A program made the translations under genes and the position numbers. A model generated the notes under the pieces. The model made no database searches. It was not told the origin of the DNA and saw only the letters and a list, made by a program, of their open reading frames with translations. 10,451 nucleotides of DNA from Succinatimonas sp. UBA7265 (GTDB lineage: Bacteria > Pseudomonadota > Gammaproteobacteria > Enterobacterales > Succinivibrionaceae): NCBI GenBank assembly GCA_002473165.1, contig DKSD01000075.1, forward strand, positions 1 to 10,451. Reading direction: 5' to 3'. Of this stretch, positions 1-6,901 are shown one piece after another (the first letter of the stretch is position 1; every line of letters begins with the position of its first letter).

Positions 1-176
1 ACGGAAAGGGCGGAGTTAGAGTTAACGACAAAAGATCCAAAGCCTTTCTGCCCAATCGTCGGGGGAATGAAACGGACAGCTGTGACATTGTTCCGGTTTT
101 CCTGTTTAGCAACAAAGCTGGCGTAGGCTTTTGGAGACATTCTTTTTTCTTTATTCAATAGCAGGTTGATATCCAT
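1..176 (-). CDS. Unrecognised gene, 5' part only (runs off left edge)
   Basis: Reading the minus strand from an ATG at 174-176, the frame stays open for 58 codons to the window edge. The protein starts MDINLLLNKEKRMSPKAY and later contains FIPPTIGQKGFGSF. A strong Shine-Dalgarno AGGAGA (183-188) lies 6 nt before the ATG, which makes this a real start. A possible promoter (-10 TATAAA at 215-220) lies just upstream. It has no signal peptide or membrane segment in the visible part. It lies 211 bp downstream of hcp on the same strand but beyond the hcp terminator, so it is probably transcribed separately. Base composition is visibly more AT-rich than hcp, which could hint at a different origin. 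I do not recognise the family. A cargo or partner encoded next to an orphan hcp is possible but is only inference. The overlapping minus-strand frame at 151-345 has no ribosome binding site and runs through the terminator, so I discard it. Confidence 0.65.
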   Translation of the reverse strand, partial: MDINLLLNKEKRMSPKAYASFVAKQENRNNVTAVRFIPPTIGQKGFGSFVVNSNSALS

Positions 177-214
177 AGTAAGTCTCCTGTTGCAGGTCAA
201 TACCTCGATAAAAT

Positions 215-243
215 TTTATATCATCGGCAGCGAAAATAATGAA
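215..243 (-). promoter_or_regulatory. Possible sigma70 promoter of the left-edge gene
   Basis: On the minus strand a TATAAA -10 element (215-220) follows a weak TTCATT -35 (238-243) after 17 bp. It would start transcription near 208, about 30 nt before the ATG at 176, which fits the well-placed ribosome binding site. Only three of six bases match the -35 consensus, so this is tentative. Confidence 0.3.
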
Positions 244-330
244 CCATTTTCTCTCACCTTGCATAATCACAAGGCGTAAGGTCGTCAGAGGCCAAAAGGA
301 AATCAGGACAAAGAAACGCGCGACTCCTGA

Positions 331-365
331 AAAACCAGGAGACACCGGCTGCCCGGTGTCTCCTG
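331..365 (-). terminator. Rho-independent terminator of hcp
   Basis: A perfect 13-bp inverted repeat (336-348 with 353-365) with a 4-nt loop lies 22 bp beyond the hcp stop codon. On the minus strand it is followed by a run of four T (331-334). The hexamer CTCCTG at 324-329 could also pair with CAGGAG at 336-341, giving a shorter competing hairpin. Confidence 0.85.
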
Positions 366-386
366 TGTTGAGATCAGCTTTTGAGA

Positions 387-914
387 TCAGGCATTTTCAA
401 CCTGGTTGAAAGTCGCCTCCACCGCGCCGTCCTTCGTGTTGTCAGGCTTGATGGCCGTGGACTTCCAGGTGATCTTGCCGGCGATCATCTCGACCTCTTC
501 AGTCGGGATGTAAGCGCCGTCGGCGCCGGCGAAGCTGTCGATGATGTCCTCTGCCGGGCTGCCGCCGTTGACCACGGCCTTGACATAGCACTTGGAGAGC
601 TTGACGTTCTCAAGCGTCACCTCAAAGACCGGAACCTGGGCGCCGGCCACGGCGCGGCAGACCTGGAACTGCACTTTGGCCACTTTCTGTCCGGACATGC
701 AGAACTGCTGGAGCTTCGGGGTGGCCTTGTCCACGAGGTGCGTGAACTTAAACGGCAGGAACTGCCCGCGGCCTGAAACATCCGTGGCCCTGCCGACGCC
801 GACGTTCTGCATGGCGCCGTGGGAGAAGCTGATCACCTCGATCCACTTGGAATGGGCCTTGTCGCTGGACTCGCCGTCGATACCGTCGATCTTCACAAAG
901 AAATCAGAAGCCAT
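387..914 (-). CDS. hcp: Type VI secretion system tube protein Hcp
   Basis: Hcp forms the stacked hexameric rings of the T6SS inner tube and is itself secreted; it can also carry small effectors in its ring. The 175-residue product begins MASDFFVKIDGIDGES and continues through the KWIEVISFSHG segment, the usual N-terminal signature of the family. FTHLVDKATPKL matches the conserved YxDKxTPxL segment, and the protein ends in a beta-strand-rich domain. Length is close to the usual 160-175. The start is set at the ATG at 912-914: GAGGTG (921-926) is a ribosome binding site 6 nt upstream. A start three codons earlier would use the GTG inside that same site, so I reject it. There is no signal peptide, as expected. 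The gene stands alone, with a terminator downstream and a non-coding region upstream. No VgrG, sheath or baseplate gene is in the window, so this looks like an orphan or distal hcp copy. Confidence 0.93.
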   Translation of the reverse strand: MASDFFVKIDGIDGESSDKAHSKWIEVISFSHGAMQNVGVGRATDVSGRGQFLPFKFTHLVDKATPKLQQFCMSGQKVAKVQFQVCRAVAGAQVPVFEVTLENVKLSKCYVKAVVNGGSPAEDIIDSFAGADGAYIPTEEVEMIAGKITWKSTAIKPDNTKDGAVEATFNQVENA

Positions 915-987
915 AATTTTCACCTCAAATTTAAAATCTGTTTAAACACAGTTAAAGTAATCAATCCGTCGGTTCATCTGGCAGACT

Positions 988-1002
988 GTGATTTCTAATC
1001 AC
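988..1002. repeat. Perfect 15-bp palindrome (GTGATT-N3-AATCAC)
   Basis: Arms of 6 bp, GTGATT (988-993) and AATCAC (997-1002), flank TCT, about 75 bp upstream of the hcp start. It resembles CRP/FNR-type half-sites, but the spacing is one base off both the CRP (N6) and FNR (N4) consensus. It may be an operator for hcp; no regulator can be named. Confidence 0.35.
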
Positions 1003-1026
1003 CGTTGCCATTTAAGAACTGTCTAA

Positions 1027-1054
1027 ATAATAGTTAGGCAGAATTAGCCCACAA
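1027..1054 (-). promoter_or_regulatory. Candidate hcp promoter
   Basis: On the minus strand TTGTGG (1049-1054) and TATTAT (1027-1032) are separated by 16 bp. The -10 matches five of six consensus bases and the -35 only three. It would give hcp an AT-rich leader of about 100 nt containing the palindrome at 988-1002. I found no convincing sigma54 (GG-N10-GC) site, although some hcp genes use one. Low confidence. Confidence 0.2.
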
Positions 1055-1385
1055 TTAGTTTGGACGGTTCAGCCAGGGAATGTGACCAATATGTGAAGCA
1101 ATTCACAATATTTCGCATACTGTCCCATCTGCACAACGGCAACAGCGCCTTTTCGATCGGGGCTGCGATAAAAATCTCCTGCATGATTGCGGCGTCACCC
1201 AAGACCGCAAAAACTTCCAGTAAGCCTTATGGGCTGTTACAACAAGTTGAAAATTAAAGAATCTCTCCCAAGTGCCGTCATCAAATGAAGGCGCAGGCCG
1301 GCATAACCGGAACAAGAGCGGCGCTGCACAGCACCCTTTTTTCCCCTCTGAAACATGCCCGCGCGCTTGCTTTAAAGCCTGAAGC

Positions 1386-1414
1386 CTGAAAGAAACTTCC
1401 GTTTTTGCTAAAAT
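1386..1414 (+). promoter_or_regulatory. Candidate promoter of the FliK-like/FlhB-like operon
   Basis: An extended -10, TG-C-TAAAAT (TG at 1406-1407, hexamer 1409-1414), lies 17 bp after CTGAAA (1386-1391), which matches four of six -35 bases. Transcription would start near 1421, giving a leader of about 25 nt. No clear Shine-Dalgarno follows, so initiation at 1446 may be inefficient or use a weak site. Confidence 0.4.
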
Positions 1415-1445
1415 TCCTAGTAAAAATAGACTGGGCGTATTGTGC

Positions 1446-4400
1446 ATGGACAATCAAGAGATCAGAGTAGGAGCATCACAGACTGCGCAGGCAGCGCAGA
1501 TCCGCGGCGGTGATGACGAACAACGCGGCGAGAGCAAGCCGAAAGCGGCCTTTAACGCTCCTGCGACCTCCAAATACTTAAAGCTGATCTCCCGCGACCG
1601 CGCCTTAGTGTCAGAAGGATTGCAGCGCAGTCTGGGATCGGTACAGTCAACGCTTGACGACTACCTGAGCAATCCAGACAAAGCCGCCGCTGTGAGACCG
1701 CAGGAGAACGGCGGGAGCGGCGCCTACGCCCGCCTCTCCTCGCAGATCGTCTCCCGAGATCCGCAACTGAGCGAGAAAGTCGCCCAGGATCTCTCCTCGT
1801 CGCACCGCCTTGTGCGCTCGCGCGAAGCCTCTGACGAACTCGAGCGCACTTTGGACAGACTGCCTCCGGCGCTCTCCGAGGAGACCGCGGCCGGCAGCGC
1901 CCTGTCCAAGACCATCACCCAGTCGCTGTTAAACCTCACCGATCACGAGACGCTGGGCGCCGGACTCGAGCGCGATCTGGCCGTGCGCGGCGTGTATGTG
2001 CCCGATCGCGAGCCCTCAGCCAGAGCCCGCGAGGCCACCTCGAGGGTATTGCAGGTCTCCATCGCCTACGCCCAGTCAAACTCCCCTGAAGCGCTCTCCG
2101 AGCTTGAACCTGAAGCCAAGCCGGCCCGCGAAGTTCCCGGAGCCACAACTCCGCAGATCATGACGCGCTATCTGCGCCAGGCCCTCAATGATTTCCCGGA
2201 CGATTCGACTTACCTGGATATCTTCAAACAAAACCGCAAACAGCCGGAATTTGATGATCGGGTGTCCAAGGAGACCTCAGAGCGCATTCGCAACATCATC
2301 GCCAAGGCCGCGGAAACGGCGCGCCGCGGCAATCTCATCCCCGGACAGACCGCGCCTGAAGAAAATTCTGAGTCCTACGCTTCGGCAAAAGAGGGCGGCG
2401 CGGCGCAAAGCGCGCTCTCCCGCGACAGCGCCGACGGCCGCGAACTCACCTTAAGCGAGCTCTCGGAGCGCGCCTCAAGGCTGCAGCGCCAGTTCAGGCT
2501 CGAGCGCCAGAAACTGGCCGCGCAGGGGCAGCTGCCGGATCCGGCGGCCTACCCTAAAGACGCCTCGCCTGCCAAAGTGCGCGCGGCGGTTGCCGAGGCT
2601 GTAAAAGCCCAGCCGGAAGCGGCAGCGGCGGCCGCGCCCAAAGAGGCATCCGCATCGCAAAAACCGCAGGAGGCGCAGGCAAAAACCGCTGAGGAGGCTG
2701 TGCGCTCCGAGATTAAAGCCACGGAGGCCAAAGCCCAGGCGCCGGCGGCCAAATCTGAAAGCGCGCCTGAGGCCGAGGAGACCGCGCCTAAGCTGCAAAG
2801 CCCCGCCGTGTCGCTTAAGGAGGCCTCATTTAAGGTCTCTTACAAAGCCGTGCAGAATCCTTTCTTCGGGGGACTGTCCTCCGTGCCGGGCATGACGCTG
2901 CCGGTACAGGATTTTGCCGAGGACACCCTCACCAAATTCGCTGACGCCTCGCAGGTACAGGATCTCTCCACACCGCGCACCTTAAACCAGGTGCTCACGG
3001 AGCAGCAGCGCGTTACCGAGGCGGCAAAACCTCAGGTTCAGGCTGAGGCACTGTCTCAGAACACCGCCGCGCCATCCTCCGCCCCGGAGCGGCAGGCGCC
3101 TGAGAGCGCGCCTGCGGCCGCAGCCCAGACTGCGGTTGCAGAGAAGCTCAGCGCACAAAACGCCGCGGCCGCTAAAGCCGCCGCAGCCCCTGAACCTGAG
3201 GCGGCGCCTGAGATCCCCGCTGAAACGCCTGAGGAAAACGTTGCAAAGAAAACCGATACTGCGGCTGCAAACACTAAAACCGTGAACGCGGCGCCTGCGG
3301 AGAACACAGGCGCTGCCAAGGCCGCAGCCGCCCCTGAGAGCGATGCCGCAGCAGCACAAAAGAGCGCCGCACCCAAGCCTGAAGTTACCCGGCCAGGCTC
3401 CAAAGCCGCCACGTCGGCGCCAGACGCCCCTGAAACCACTCCAGAGACGCCAGAGACCGCCCCTGAGTCTTCAGACAGGAACGCGGCAAAGAAAACCGAG
3501 GCCGCGGCGCCAAATGCGAAAACTGTAAGCACAGCGCCGGCGGAAACCGCCGCCAAAACCGCATCCGTCCCTGAAGGCAAGGCCGCCGTCCCTGAGGAAG
3601 CCTCGGCAAAGCAGTCTGAGACAGCGGCACAGAGCGCTAAAACCGTCAACGCGGCGCCTGAGGAAAACGCCCCGGCTGCCAAAGCCGCGGCTGAGGGCAA
3701 TACCCCGGCGCCTGCGGAGAGCGCGGCAAAGAAAACAGAACTTTCATCGCAGAGCGCCAATACCGCAACCGCCGCGGCCAGCGCGCCTGGCGGCGCGGCT
3801 GAAGCGGCTGACACCGACGGGGCGGCCGCGGAAAAGGCCGCTGCCTCGCAGCAGGATGCCAGGGCATCAGCCGCATCTGAGGCGCTCAAAGCTGATAAAA
3901 CTTCCCCTGACACCGTCGCGGCAGAGAAAGAGCCCAAAGCTGACAAGCCTGCAACCGGCCCTGGCGATGACAAGGTTAAAGCGCAGGAGAACGCCAAAGA
4001 CAGCACCGCTTTAAAGAGCGAGGCCAAAGCCTCCGACAGGCCTCAGGCGGCTGCGGACAAACCGCAATCCCAGGAAGTTTCGCTGCGCGCGACTGAGCTC
4101 AAAGATCAGACCGCCGAGGCTGCAAAGCAACGCGCCGCTGAAGGCGCAAAGACTGCCGCGCAGACTGCTTCCAAGGAACCGGCAACCACGGTTGCAGAAG
4201 AGCCTGTGTCCAAGAACGCGCAGGCGCCTCAAAATACCGCCGCGGCCAAGCCACAGCAGAACGCCGCTGCCGTGTCCCCTGCCCCGGCTCCTGAGGCCGA
4301 AACTCCGGCGAGCGCAACCGCCCAGACCAAAGCGCAGGCTGCTGCGGCAGCGCCGCAACCTGCCGCAAGCGAAGTTCAGGCGGCAGATCAGGAGAGCGCA

Positions 4401-6362
4401 CCTGCCAAAGCTCCGGCCGATCAGCTCCAGGCTGAACAGCTGAAAAATCAAAACCAGGCCGTGCAAAACGCCCAGGTAAAAGCGCAGCCTCAAAGCCAGC
4501 CCCAGGCTCAGAACTCGACAGCAGCCGCCCAGGCGGCGGAGGCTGAGGCCGCTGTGCCTCAGGCGACCGGCGCCGGCAATGCTGCCGCCTCGCAGAGCAC
4601 TGCAACCGCCTCAGCTCAGGCGCAGAACGCCGCCACGGAAAGCGCGCCGGCGGCTTCAGCGCAAGCTCAGATTACCTCAGGCGACACTGAAGCTCCGGCA
4701 GCTGATGAGGGCGAAAGCGCCGTCACGGAAAAAACCTCAGCCAAAGCAGCTGAAAGAAACAGCGCCTCTGCGGCAAACACTGACGCCAAAGCCGCGCCAA
4801 AAGACGGCTCCAGGGCTCAAAGTGCTCAGCCTCAGAGCACTCCGGCAGGGGAAAGTTCCCAAAGCGCCGCCAAAGCCTCAGGATCGTCGCAGTCTGCCGC
4901 CGGTGAAACTCAAATGTCACCTGCCGCAGGCGCCGCATCGCAGGAAGTCTTCTCCAAAGCCGCCTCGGCTGCCGGAAGCAACGCCGCAAAAGCGCCTGAA
5001 AGCACTGAGCAGGCCTGGGCGCAGGCTCAGGGCCAGGCCCTGAACGCCGCCGATGACAGCGCGGCGGAGGCTGATGAATCAGCCCAGGCGCAAAACGGCG
5101 CCAAAGCCGAAGCGGCAACTGCGAAACTTACGGCATCTGACAAGGGAACAGCTTCCGCCTCCGGTGAGGCTCAGGCCTCCGAAAAAGTCAGCCTGGGCGA
5201 TGAGCTCATGAAAGGCACGGTGCCTGCAAGCGAGCTTGACGACTCCGACACCCCGGCCGACGCTCCGGCAGGCCGCAACCTCGGGCGCGAGGCCGCCGCC
5301 TCCATCAACACCCGCTCCGAGGAGCGCAACGAGGACGTGATCGCCGCGACCAGGCCGCTTGACGCCCCCGCGGCGGCGGCTGTGACCCAAGGCGGCAGCG
5401 TGCCGGTGCCCGATGAAAGCGTCGTGGCCAAGACCCAGGGCAGCGTCAAAGAAGGCGGGCTGTTCCGCAAGCTCGCCTCGCTCTTTGGCGGCAAGAGCTC
5501 CAAGGCAGCCCAGGCTCAACAGGCTCCCGCGCCGGTTATGCCCTCCGCTCTGCCCCAGGTCTTAAAAGGCAGCCCGCTTGACAGCCTGACAGCCGCCTTG
5601 AGCGCCATGGCCGGCAACCGCTTCCTGCCTCCCGGGGTCAAGTCTCTGGCCGAAAAGCTTAAAACACAGCTTGAAGATCCGGTAGCTGATCTGCCTTCGG
5701 TGGACAGCTGGCTGGAATTCGTCACCGGGCCGATGTCGCCGACATCACCGCGCGCGACAGCCATGCACCAGTGGGCGTTTTTCATCCTGTGCCTGCGCTT
5801 TAAAGAGCTGGGCAAGAGCGTGGACAAGTTCCTGCGCAAAAACGGGATCAGCGCCAAAGTGGACGGAGCGCTCGATGACATGCTGCTCTCCCACCAGGAT
5901 GACGATCATGTGACCGAAAAGCTCAGCGATTCGACCCTAAACCAGCTGCAGCGCCTGCAGAGCCTCTCCGATCCCGTGCAGGGATCGCTGTTCTCCCGCT
6001 ATATCCCGCTGCCGCCCGCGTATGACGGCGGCCATGAGGGATCGCTGATGCTCAGGAAAGAGGAGAAAGACGGCAAAAAAGTCTGGCACCTGGAATTCAG
6101 CTTTGACTTAAAAGATCTTGGCGCAGTCGGGATCAAGGCGGTAGCGACGCTGCCTGAGGTCAGGCTCTCCTATGTGGCGCAGACGCTCCAGGGATTGCAG
6201 GCCATGCAGCAGCATCTGCCGGAGCTGGAGCAACAGCTTACCGATCTGGGGCTTGAGCCTAAATCCTCAAAGCCGCGTTTAGGGCGCATCGAGCTGCAAG
6301 AACGGCCGCAGGTGCAGAACGCCGGACGCAATGACGGTTCCACCCTTTCAGTTGATATCTGA
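1446..6362 (+). CDS. Giant FliK-like (hook-length control type) protein
   Basis: A 1638-residue protein; residue numbers here count from the ATG at 1446. A TTG two codons earlier is possible, and neither start has a good ribosome binding site. Residues 1 to about 370 are a mixed, probably helical region. About 375-1330 is an extreme Ala/Pro/Glu/Lys/Gln/Ser-rich stretch, broken only by a more ordered island at 462-525. Residues 499-1168 contain no Phe, Tyr or Trp at all. A short amphipathic segment (GLFRKLASLFGG) lies near 1340. A folded region with Trp and hydrophobics follows at about 1370-1515. The last ~100 residues (1518-1620) resemble the FliK C-terminal Flg_hook domain: a strand with W1547 and EFSFDL, then LG (1558-1559), GIKAVATLP, and a helical LPELEQQLTDLGLEP tail. 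FliK measures hook or rod length and makes FlhB switch export substrates; Salmonella FliK has about 405 residues, so this is about four times as long. The FlhB-like gene 8 bp downstream supports the assignment. It has no signal peptide or membrane segment. The length-control role is inference. Confidence 0.68.
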   Translation: MDNQEIRVGASQTAQAAQIRGGDDEQRGESKPKAAFNAPATSKYLKLISRDRALVSEGLQRSLGSVQSTLDDYLSNPDKAAAVRPQENGGSGAYARLSSQIVSRDPQLSEKVAQDLSSSHRLVRSREASDELERTLDRLPPALSEETAAGSALSKTITQSLLNLTDHETLGAGLERDLAVRGVYVPDREPSARAREATSRVLQVSIAYAQSNSPEALSELEPEAKPAREVPGATTPQIMTRYLRQALNDFPDDSTYLDIFKQNRKQPEFDDRVSKETSERIRNIIAKAAETARRGNLIPGQTAPEENSESYASAKEGGAAQSALSRDSADGRELTLSELSERASRLQRQFRLERQKLAAQGQLPDPAAYPKDASPAKVRAAVAEAVKAQPEAAAAAAPKEASASQKPQEAQAKTAEEAVRSEIKATEAKAQAPAAKSESAPEAEETAPKLQSPAVSLKEASFKVSYKAVQNPFFGGLSSVPGMTLPVQDFAEDTLTKFADASQVQDLSTPRTLNQVLTEQQRVTEAAKPQVQAEALSQNTAAPSSAPERQAPESAPAAAAQTAVAEKLSAQNAAAAKAAAAPEPEAAPEIPAETPEENVAKKTDTAAANTKTVNAAPAENTGAAKAAAAPESDAAAAQKSAAPKPEVTRPGSKAATSAPDAPETTPETPETAPESSDRNAAKKTEAAAPNAKTVSTAPAETAAKTASVPEGKAAVPEEASAKQSETAAQSAKTVNAAPEENAPAAKAAAEGNTPAPAESAAKKTELSSQSANTATAAASAPGGAAEAADTDGAAAEKAAASQQDARASAASEALKADKTSPDTVAAEKEPKADKPATGPGDDKVKAQENAKDSTALKSEAKASDRPQAAADKPQSQEVSLRATELKDQTAEAAKQRAAEGAKTAAQTASKEPATTVAEEPVSKNAQAPQNTAAAKPQQNAAAVSPAPAPEAETPASATAQTKAQAAAAAPQPAASEVQAADQESAPAKAPADQLQAEQLKNQNQAVQNAQVKAQPQSQPQAQNSTAAAQAAEAEAAVPQATGAGNAAASQSTATASAQAQNAATESAPAASAQAQITSGDTEAPAADEGESAVTEKTSAKAAERNSASAANTDAKAAPKDGSRAQSAQPQSTPAGESSQSAAKASGSSQSAAGETQMSPAAGAASQEVFSKAASAAGSNAAKAPESTEQAWAQAQGQALNAADDSAAEADESAQAQNGAKAEAATAKLTASDKGTASASGEAQASEKVSLGDELMKGTVPASELDDSDTPADAPAGRNLGREAAASINTRSEERNEDVIAATRPLDAPAAAAVTQGGSVPVPDESVVAKTQGSVKEGGLFRKLASLFGGKSSKAAQAQQAPAPVMPSALPQVLKGSPLDSLTAALSAMAGNRFLPPGVKSLAEKLKTQLEDPVADLPSVDSWLEFVTGPMSPTSPRATAMHQWAFFILCLRFKELGKSVDKFLRKNGISAKVDGALDDMLLSHQDDDHVTEKLSDSTLNQLQRLQSLSDPVQGSLFSRYIPLPPAYDGGHEGSLMLRKEEKDGKKVWHLEFSFDLKDLGAVGIKAVATLPEVRLSYVAQTLQGLQAMQQHLPELEQQLTDLGLEPKSSKPRLGRIELQERPQVQNAGRNDGSTLSVDI
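3243..3785 (+). repeat. Degenerate ~120-bp (40-residue) coding repeats
   Basis: Within the low-complexity part of the FliK-like gene, the codons GCA AAG recur at 3243, 3486, 3606 and 3726, with spacings of 243, 120 and 120 bp. A second anchor, the K/N-T codon pair inside KTVNAAP-like text, recurs at 3276, 3519, 3639 and 3759 with exactly the same spacings. The protein unit reads roughly AKKTE-AAQSAKTVNAAPEE-AAKAA. The first interval is two units plus one codon and contains a degenerate copy. This points to growth of the region by tandem duplication. Confidence 0.7.
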
Positions 6363-6370
6363 GGCTGTGA

Positions 6371-6844
6371 ATGAGCGAAGACAAGGACAGCAACGAAGTC
6401 AGCGATCTCGAGCCTGACGCCGAATACCTGCAAAGCCCGCCTGATGAAGACGTTGTGCGCCGCAAGTTCAATCCGGGCACCGATGATGAGCTGAGCAAAG
6501 ACACCGGCTTTACCGAAAACGAGATCCCCCGCGAGGACGGCAAACCCTTGGAAGCCGTTGGGATCAGCTATGACGAGGACGAGGCAGCTCCGGTGGTTGC
6601 GGCGATCGGCTCTGAAGAGCGCGCCCAGGCCATCATCGCCATGGCCAAGGAGCTCGGAGTCTACATCCACCGCGACGAGCGGCTGTTAAACGAGCTTAAG
6701 ACCTTAAAAGAAGGCGAGGAGGTCCCCAAGGAGCTCTATCGCATCATCGCAACCATTCTCTCTTTCAGCTACCTGCTGCAAGGGCGCACGCCCTCAGGCT
6801 GGAAACGCCCGGACGGCACGGTGGCGGTCAACACCGACGCCTGA
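6371..6844 (+). CDS. Soluble FlhB C-terminal-domain-like protein
   Basis: A 157-residue protein without membrane segments. Residues 1-57 are acidic and probably disordered. Residues 58-137 match the cytoplasmic domain of the FlhB/YscU export-switch family: LEAVGISYDEDEAAPVV aligns with the AVALKYD...APxVVAKG segment, followed by an AxELGVYIHRDERLLNEL helix region and EGEEVPKELYRIIATILSF. The NPTH autocleavage motif of FlhB is missing; the aligned positions read GKPL (57-60). Comparable stand-alone proteins are known (YlqH in Bacillus, FlhX/HP1575 in Helicobacter). They may stand in for, or compete with, the cleaved FlhB fragment that FliK contacts. The ATG is preceded by GAGG (6361-6364), which overlaps the stop codon of the FliK-like gene, so translation is probably coupled. 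The two genes are 8 bp apart and share a terminator, and the two families interact directly, which supports a joint function. The family call is firm; its exact role here is inferred. Confidence 0.85.
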   Translation: MSEDKDSNEVSDLEPDAEYLQSPPDEDVVRRKFNPGTDDELSKDTGFTENEIPREDGKPLEAVGISYDEDEAAPVVAAIGSEERAQAIIAMAKELGVYIHRDERLLNELKTLKEGEEVPKELYRIIATILSFSYLLQGRTPSGWKRPDGTVAVNTDA

Positions 6845-6859
6845 ACGAAGGCGCAGAGA

Positions 6860-6889
6860 AAAAGGGCGCGGCTTTTGCCGCGCCCTTTT
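6860..6889. terminator. Bidirectional terminator between convergent genes
   Basis: A perfect 13-bp stem (6860-6872 with 6877-6889) has a TTTT loop, an A-rich start (five A at 6859-6863) and a TTTT end (6886-6889). It serves the FlhB-like gene (stop at 6844) on the plus strand and mrcB (stop at 6902) on the minus strand. Confidence 0.9.
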
Positions 6890-6901
6890 GCGCTTTATGC
6901 G

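Larger units (their letters stand above)
915..1445. other. Divergent intergenic region, no convincing gene
   Basis: These 531 bases separate hcp (minus) from the FliK-like gene (plus). The hcp-proximal part (about 915-1110) is AT-rich with short palindromes, including GTTTAAAC near 938-947. The rest is more mixed, with a tandem GCCTGAA duplication near 1376-1389. Short open frames at 1060-1257 (+) and 1103-1453 (-) lack ribosome binding sites and recognisable protein character. The six-T run near 1337-1342 is not preceded by a good hairpin. Promoter candidates are listed separately. Confidence 0.6.

Noticed and set aside
151..345. 64-residue minus-strand frame near the left edge
   Set aside because: It runs through the hcp terminator, has no Shine-Dalgarno, and overlaps the better supported gene starting at 176 in another frame.
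1060..1257. 65-residue plus-strand frame in the intergenic region
   Set aside because: TTG start, no ribosome binding site, and no recognisable protein features.
1321..1345. Possible terminator with six T near 1337-1342
   Set aside because: Only a 4-bp stem (GCTG/CAGC) precedes the T-run and no plus-strand gene ends upstream.
1103..1453. 116-residue minus-strand frame upstream of hcp
   Set aside because: It uses a TTG start without ribosome binding site, overlaps the promoter and start of the plus-strand operon, and its text is arbitrary.
3243..3785. CRISPR array suspected from regular 120-bp spacing
   Set aside because: The repeats are in frame, degenerate and within one long coding region; there are no identical short repeats with unique spacers.
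3056..4027. 323-residue open frame on the minus strand inside the FliK-like gene
   Set aside because: Its Ala/Ser/Val-rich text is the shadow of the GC-rich Ala/Pro codons on the plus strand; it has no domain character and no separate promoter or ribosome binding site was seen.
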